DNA of 9,187 nt from Bacteroidia bacterium (lineage in GTDB: Bacteria > Bacteroidota > Bacteroidia > Bacteroidales > CAJPTX01), in the NCBI GenBank assembly GCA_905373625.1, contig CAJPTS010000057.1, positions 1-9,187 of the forward strand, written 5' to 3'. The notes beneath the pieces are model-generated. The model saw nothing but the letters and a program-made list of their open reading frames with translations, made no database searches and was not told where the DNA came from. This document shows, piece by piece, positions 1 through 6,400 of this stretch. The position numbers and the translations under genes are program-made. Positions within the stretch are counted from its first letter, which is position 1. Every line of letters begins with the position of its first letter.

Positions 1-72
1 GTAGGGGCGTAGCCTGCTACGCCCTGCGAATACACACACCTTTACGAACTGGGCGTTGCCCGTAACAAATTT
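1..72. repeat. Intergenic GGGCG-type hairpin
   Basis: Bases 5-12 (GGGCGTAG) and 17-24 (CTACGCCC) are perfect reverse complements around a 4-base loop (CCTG), giving an 8-bp GC-rich stem. A smaller GGGC-GTT-GCCC stem lies at 51-61. There is no T-run after either, so they do not look like intrinsic terminators. They resemble dispersed intergenic palindromes, but a genome-wide copy count is not possible from this window. No gene is visible here; the end of any upstream gene lies outside the window. Confidence 0.55.
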
Positions 73-215
73 AGGTACTAAGTACGAGGTTCAAAGTACG
101 AAGTTTTAACAGGTACAAGGTACGAAGTACCAAGTTCAAAGTAAACCCCAGATTGTGATCGCTTGTCGTGTACTTCGTACCTAGTACCTTGAACCTGATG
201 AAGCTTGGAACTTGA
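73..215. repeat. Degenerate 7-bp tandem array in inverted orientation
   Basis: From 73 to 143 the sequence breaks into seven-base units of the form A(A/G)GT(A/T)CN: aggtact, aagtacg, aggttca, aagtacg, aagtttt, a 3-base slip (aac, 108-110), then aggtaca, aggtacg, aagtacc, aagttca, aagta. From 171 to 215 the same unit appears on the opposite strand, again with a 3-base slip (199-201). Bases 111-130 match the reverse complement of 170-189 at 19 of 20 positions, so the two arms could form a long stem around a 39-base loop (131-169). The minus-strand open frame through this region has a low-complexity product rich in Leu, Thr and Arg and is a by-product of the repeat, not a gene. Confidence 0.75.
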
Positions 216-218
216 GGA

Positions 219-235
219 AGGGCGCGCATCGCCCT
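219..235. repeat. Short GGGCG/CGCCC hairpin
   Basis: AGGGCG (219-224) pairs perfectly with CGCCCT (230-235) around the loop CGCAT, a 6-bp stem. It sits directly beside the 7-mer array, and its stem resembles that of the hairpin at 5-24. No T-tract follows, so a terminator role is not supported. Confidence 0.5.
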
Positions 236-350
236 GAACATGCTCCCCAAAAGTTGCCTCGTCCCTATTTCTTTGCGCATAATAAAAAGGGTTTCACGAA
301 AATTCTTAATTTAGGCGGGCAAAGAGGCAATAATATAACAGCAAATCATA
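236..350 (+). promoter_or_regulatory. AT-rich leader of the protease gene, weak promoter candidate
   Basis: This is the only sequence between the repeats and the start codon. TAATTTAG at 307-314 matches the Bacteroidota -7 consensus TAnnTTTG at all but one position, but no TTTG lies at the expected distance upstream, so the promoter call is weak. The bases before the ATG are AT-rich (ataatataacagcaaatcat). The only purine-rich stretch (AAAGAGG, 321-327) is more than 20 bases from the ATG, too far to act as a Shine-Dalgarno. Translation starts without a Shine-Dalgarno are normal in Bacteroidota. A real promoter may lie further upstream, within or before the repeats. Confidence 0.25.
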
Positions 351-410
351 ATGAAACGAGGATTACTGTTCTTATTGTTCTTGTGCACTAGCACATGGCT
401 CTTTGCGCAA
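351..410 (+). other. Sec signal peptide
   Basis: Residues 1-20: a positive start (K2, R3), a hydrophobic core (LLFLLFLC) and a W-L-F-A-Q end, with likely signal peptidase I cleavage after A19. C12 is preceded by Leu at -1, which does not fit a lipobox, so this is not read as a lipoprotein. Sec export to the periplasm is the required first step for T9SS cargo. Confidence 0.88.
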
Positions 411-3400
411 GAACCGATTCGTTTCGGTGACCGTGAGGTCTATCTCGAAGCGAATGTACGCCCGCAGAAGCGTGGGCAAAAGACATCTAGCTTGGCGCTA
501 GGAATACCCACGGGCGAGAAGCTCAACGTGCTCGTTCAGTTTGAACAGGGGGCTATTCCCTATGCGAAACTCAAGCAGAAGGGTATTGAACTGGGCGACT
601 ACCTCGGCAGTAATGCCTACTACGCCCAAGTAGCGCCTGGAAGCCGCCCGAGCGATTTTGTGGGTACTGGTCTTCGTACAGTAGTCCCTATCCGTGGGGA
701 ATGGAAGGTCATAAATGCGCTTTTGCAACAAGATTTTCCCGAGTGGGTGCGTGAGGGCGATAACCTAAAGATGAGCCTTTCATGGTTTCATGGGGTGCGC
801 TGGGAACAGATTCGTACCTATCTCGATGCGCAGGGTATTGTATATCACACCGCGTCAGATGTATTACGCACTGTGGAGATCGCTGCTCCGCGCGAAGCCT
901 TACTATCATTAGCAGAGCTTGAGTGTGTTGCGGCTCTTCATTGGGTTGCGCCTCCTGCGGAGTTGCAAAACCGTGAAGGAGCACGCCTGAGTGGGGCAAG
1001 TGTCCTACAAATTCCATTTGGACTCGGGGGATATGATCTGACAGGAAAAGGGGTACGCATTGGTATTTGGGACACAAATGTGGGTGACCACGCCGATTAT
1101 GGCACACGGGTGTATCGGCGAGAATATGAAATAAGTGGTTCTAATCATGGCATGCATACCACGGGAACGATAATTGGGAGCGGACTTCTAGACGAACGCG
1201 GACGGGGGATGGCGCCCGAGGCTGAGATCTTGACAAATAATTTCAATACGCAGTCTAACGGGAAGTTCGTTGCACTGGAGATGTATGAAACCTATCAGTC
1301 GGAACACATCACGCTAACCTCCAACTCCTACGGGTATAGTATGGAAAGCCTGTGTGGTTTAGATCGTTATTTTAATTACACCTACATCGGCAATGAGAAT
1401 GTAGACCGTCTCTCATGTTGGTTTCCAGATATGACGCATGTTTTCTCGGCAGGAAATTCGCAAAGGGCTTGTAGTAAGCCATTTTCACACTCCACGAACT
1501 ATGCCAAGAATATTATCTCTGTTGCTGCAGTAGATGCTTTCGGAGAAATGACAAATTTCTCCAGCTTCGGACCATTGCTAGATGGTCGCCTTTTCCCGAT
1601 AATCAGTGCACGCGGTAAGGCGGTATACTCTACCGTAGCTAATCAGAAATATGCCACCATGGACGGTACTTCTATGGCGTGTCCGATAGTCACAGGGCAT
1701 TTGGCACTCCTCACTCAGCGTTGGAAACAACTGCACGGGGGCGCTGCTCCGCGTAACTACTTCTTGAAAGCATTGGTGGCTAATACGGCAAACGATGCTG
1801 GTAATCCTGGTCCAGACTATAAGTATGGCTTTGGGATTCTGGATGCAGAGGCCGCCATCACGGCAATGGAGAGTAGTTGGTACACGATGGGCGTTTTACC
1901 TCAAGGTGGAGCAGCACAGACAAATACCATACAAGTTCCCGCAGGCGTAAAAGAGCTTCGTGTTATGCTATGCTGGAGCGATCCTGTGGCTACCAAAGAA
2001 TATGCAACGGGCGAGTGCCCTTTAGTAAATGACCTTGATTTGACAGTTCAAGCCAGCGGAAAAACCTATTACCCATTTACGCTAGATCCGTCCAATCCGT
2101 CTGAAAATGCAGTAGCAAGTCAGCCTAACAAAGTGGATAACATCGAACAAGTGGTCATAAAAACGCCTCAGGCTGGCGAGTATACCATTAGTGTGGCTGG
2201 GCTTGTAAGACAGGAAAAAGAACAACCCTATGCGGTGGTATGGTACTTTGATGAGCCAAAACCTGAAATAGTATCCCCCGCAGTGGGCGATATTTATGCA
2301 CCGAATGAAGAGATGTACTTCCGTGCCAAGAACCTTGCTGGCGATGTACAAGTTTCGTTGTCTGTAGATGGCGGTAAATCCTTCACTCTGCTGGGGCAGT
2401 ATGCCACCTGTTCGTCGATAAAGCTCCCCGCCGACATTGTGCCGACCGATAAAGCTCTACTTCGTGTAATAGATGAAAACGGGGTAGTGGTAACTCTGCG
2501 AAAGCAGTTCTCTATAATACCTCAGGTACAGAACGTGCACCTAGAAGACGTAAGCTGCTCTACCTCGGGATGGAAATTGACATGGGAGGCATGTGCAGGC
2601 GCTGCTCACTATGTAATTCTGCGTGCCGACGTTGCCAAAGGTAGTTACCAAGCGGTGTGGGGTGTGGACGCACCTGCTACAGAATCTATAATTCCGTCTG
2701 AGGCGATTGTGGCTGGCGAGCTCAATATTTATGCAGTGCAGGCGGTGAGCGCTGACGGGGTAGCAGGAAAACGAAGTGTCGCAGTTGTATCATCAAAGGT
2801 GCCTCCTGCGAATGTCAAATTACCTTTCCTCGAATCGTTCGTTAATACTCCTAGCACGCATACTGAGCTAATATCGGGTGCAAATCTGAAAATCCAAATG
2901 AAGGATGCGCCTGTGGCGCAATTCATGCCCTTAATGTCGCACGTGGCACAGTGGAGCGTAGAAAAAAGTGCCAAGGACTGGAGTGCTCCGTTTACGCAAC
3001 GAGAGAATGTGGCTGCGGCTAATCTCTGTGCTCTGAATTTGACAAACAAGGAGGCTGGCACTACCGTGCAGCTCTCGGCACGTGTAGTGATGAAGAGCGT
3101 TTCCGATCCGAACGGTGTCCTGTTGCGTTTGCTGGTTAATGGTGAAGCGGTGGCAGATGTACAAGATCGGTTGCAAATATCGGGCGACGGTTACGAGCAT
3201 CTTTTTACTTGGGATCTAACAAAATATGTAGGGCAAACGATTAGCCTGAGTTTAGAGTCTGCACTAAAAGAAAAGGGCTCTACGCTAAGCATTTTCCACT
3301 ACCGCATTTTTGCTCCGAGAACGGAGTCCGATGTAAAGATTGGTTGGGTAAATAACCCACAGATCGTGGCACAAACTAACATGAAGGAGGAAGCAATTAC

Positions 3401-6400
3401 CTTCTCCGTGGCGAACAATTCCTCTGTTGAGTTGAAAAACGTTCCCGTTAGCGTGCAAGTGGATGGTAAAGTAGCTTATGCAACGACCATCGCAGCACTA
3501 AAATCATACGAAGATAGAGTCTTCTCTGTTCCTTACAACTTCTCTAGCGCAGAAGCACACAAATTTAAGGTAGAAGTTCGTGCAGATGCCGCTAATGATT
3601 ATTTCAAGAGAAATAACACTGCCTCCTTTGAGGTTTATAACATGGGCGAAGCTTTGGCAATGCCAGAACTGACCTATGTTGACTTTTTAGGAGCGCCTTT
3701 CCCCACCGTTCCTCACATTAACCAAAAAGTAAAAGGGACAACAGCCTTTGTCGATGGGCGCGGTGCTCTGGAACACTATAAAGCGGGCGAACATGCGGTA
3801 CTGCACGTAATGCCGAATGATCCGAGAAACGCCCTACAGGTTACATTTAAGGAGATCGCTTTGGCACGTGCCGATACGCTTTTCGTCTTTACAAACGACA
3901 TCCCCGTCGATCTGTATATGGTACGGCGACGTGATGCAACAACTTATATTACGGGTGCAGAGAAGCAGTCGAAGGTCATGCTATCTGAGGCTGCTGACGG
4001 CGGTTTAACCTTTTACTTCTATTGTGGAGACGGAACGCCAGGTGAAGGGTGGATTGCAGAGCTGACGGAGGTTGCACTCCCCAATCGTTGGAAGGCAGTG
4101 CGTATGGAGGAGGTTGAGGGTACAGATGCCACACATAAGAAGTTGCAAATTGTTACCGAAAACGCTTTGCCCGTGCCCCAATACAATGTAGGACTTTGGG
4201 TAACACGCGATGGTGTCCGTAAACGGATCGAGATTCCTGTTTTAGAGCCGAAGGGAACGCCGACCACCGTGCTGTATCCTGATGAAATAGACATTACGGC
4301 GCCTATGCGCACTGAGTTTGTCGCGGAATTGGAACGAGACGGTGATCTGAGCGATAACCGATGCGAGTTCGTCGTACAACGCGATGAGATTTGGAACGGA
4401 GGTGGAACGATAAAAACTCCCGATGCGCTATACATTGCGCAAGTCTATGTGGCAGGCACTGGCGACACGCTCCGTCTGCCAGCACATAACCGAATTACGT
4501 ATATGCCCTCCTCCAAAGTACAACTCTACACGCAGAGTAAGAATGCTCTACGTTTTACATTGTCTGCAAAGCCCACCGCGGAACAGGCGGATGCTAAAAT
4601 ACGGCTTTGGGTAGACGTTAATGGCGACGGTACGTTGGAGGATCAAGAGCCAGAATTAACCTCTGTGGTTCTTGCAGAAGGTGTGCAAGAGTATTGGCTT
4701 ACAATGGATTATGCGAGTGCTGCGGGAGTTGTAGAGGGCGAGCACCGTATGCGTGTACTCCTTGCAGATGATGCTAACTATGCGGCATTTAAGGAGGGAC
4801 AGGAGATCGCGTGGGGGAGTGCTGCAGATTTTACAGCAGAGCTGAAACGGGCTGCACGACCAGTAGAATGCGAAGTTGCGCTACTATCGTTAGAAAACGT
4901 GAAGTCGGGGCGTAACCTCACAGCTGCTACTTCTATCAGTGTAAAGCTAAGAAATAATGGACTTACACAGTTACAAAAAGTAAAACTCTCCTACCAAGTA
5001 GATGCTGGTGCAGTGGTTACAGAAGAACTAGATTGTGCGATAGCCCCTCTGGGCGGAGAGTCTGTCGTAACCTTCAATACGCCAGCCAATTTTGGGAACG
5101 TAGGAAAATATAAACTTACGCTGAAGCTCGCGCAAGAGGACGTCTATAAACAAGACAATGAGCTTGAGACTACGCTCTATCACATTGCGCCAAAGAGCCC
5201 CGATAAGTTGTACTCGCTAAATTTTGAAGGCGATATAGCAGAAAGCGTTATGCTGCCAGGAGTAGATGAGGCAATAACCGATAAGGCGACACTGGAGGGA
5301 TGGTGGAAATTGGATGATGCTCGCGACGCTCAGTATGTTAGAGGTTCTACGATAGTGCTCCTGTCGGTGGTGGGCAACAAGTATTTTCCCGACAACACGT
5401 TAGCATTAGTCTTAGGGCGAAATTGCGAATTTACGAGTGAGGTGCCCGTAGTAAAACCAGGACAGTGGCAGCATATTGCCATAACATTGTCTAAAGCATA
5501 CGGTCAAACTACTCTGAAGGTATGGGTAGATGGTGTGAGTGTAAAAATGAAACGCAACGGTATGGCAGCATTCTCGTTACGTGGTCTCTCGCTTAATAGC
5601 CCATTGAAGGGAAAAAATGCAATGTTCCGTATTTGGAACACATTACGAACAGAGAGCGAAATTAAGGCTCATAGTCAGCAAAGTGTGCGAGATGGAAGCG
5701 GTGTACTTCCCCCAGAGTGTGTTGGCGAATACATCTTTACAGAAGGAACGGGGATTGCTTCGGCGTATGGAGATGATAAGCTAGCAATAATAGCATCGGA
5801 ACGCAATAATGTTTGGCAACCCATAGCAAAGGTTATAACGAGCGTTGCAGCGGAAGGAGAACTCATACCAGCACAATCCCCCGAGGAGGACTTGGTACTG
5901 CTGACCATGCCGCAAGATTTTACTGACTTTGCTCACGTGAAACTACAGTTTGAACGCGATTGGGTAGGAACTAAGGTATCTTTCCAAGGTGCAGAGATAA
6001 CCGCAGATCAGACGTTTGATTTTACTACCAATGCAGAACATACGCTCCTCTTTACGGGAGAAAAGCGCGACCTTTTCGGAGTAAATCTGACTCAGTCGTT
6101 TAAGGTGAAAGTGGTTAATGATCTGTCTGATGCGTGTTCTATCACAAAAATCTCGATGCCGAAGGCAAAGAACCCAGGATTGAAAGATGATGTAACAGAA
6201 TCTTCGCCCGCAGAAATGCTTATACTCACTGCGCAGGAGACAGCAGCAAACGCGTTAGATGCACAGCATATTACGGTGGTGGTGAATGAGATCTCGCCCG
6301 CGGCAAAATTGTATGTAGGAGATACTGAAGTACAGGTTGGAGCGGATATTACGCTAGACTTAAGTAGCCCGAAGCCTCTGCGTGTAGTAGCTGCTAACCA

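Noticed and set aside
5..25. Intrinsic terminator for an upstream gene
   Set aside because: The 8-bp GC stem is followed by TGCGAATACA, not a T-run; the upstream gene is not visible.
73..215. CRISPR array
   Set aside because: The units are seven bases, contiguous and in both orientations, with no spacers and no cas genes.
266..275. Bacteroidota -7 promoter element at TATTTCTTTG
   Set aside because: The TA and TTTG parts are separated by four bases instead of two, and there is no TTG at the right distance upstream.
71..280. 69-codon minus-strand open frame in the intergenic region
   Set aside because: Its C-terminal half is a translation of the 7-mer array (low-complexity Leu/Thr/Arg runs), so it is unlikely to be a gene.
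351..410. Lipoprotein signal (Cys at residue 12)
   Set aside because: The residue before C12 is Leu, not Gly/Ala/Ser, and the Cys lies inside the hydrophobic core, with a good signal peptidase I site after A19.
709..1107. 132-codon minus-strand open frame
   Set aside because: Antisense to the propeptide and start of the S8 domain; Arg/His/Pro-rich, with no known motif. A shadow of the real gene.
4019..4614. Several overlapping short frames on both strands (138, 60 and 63 codons)
   Set aside because: All lie within the forward gene and show no signal, motif or start context; they are out-of-frame shadows.
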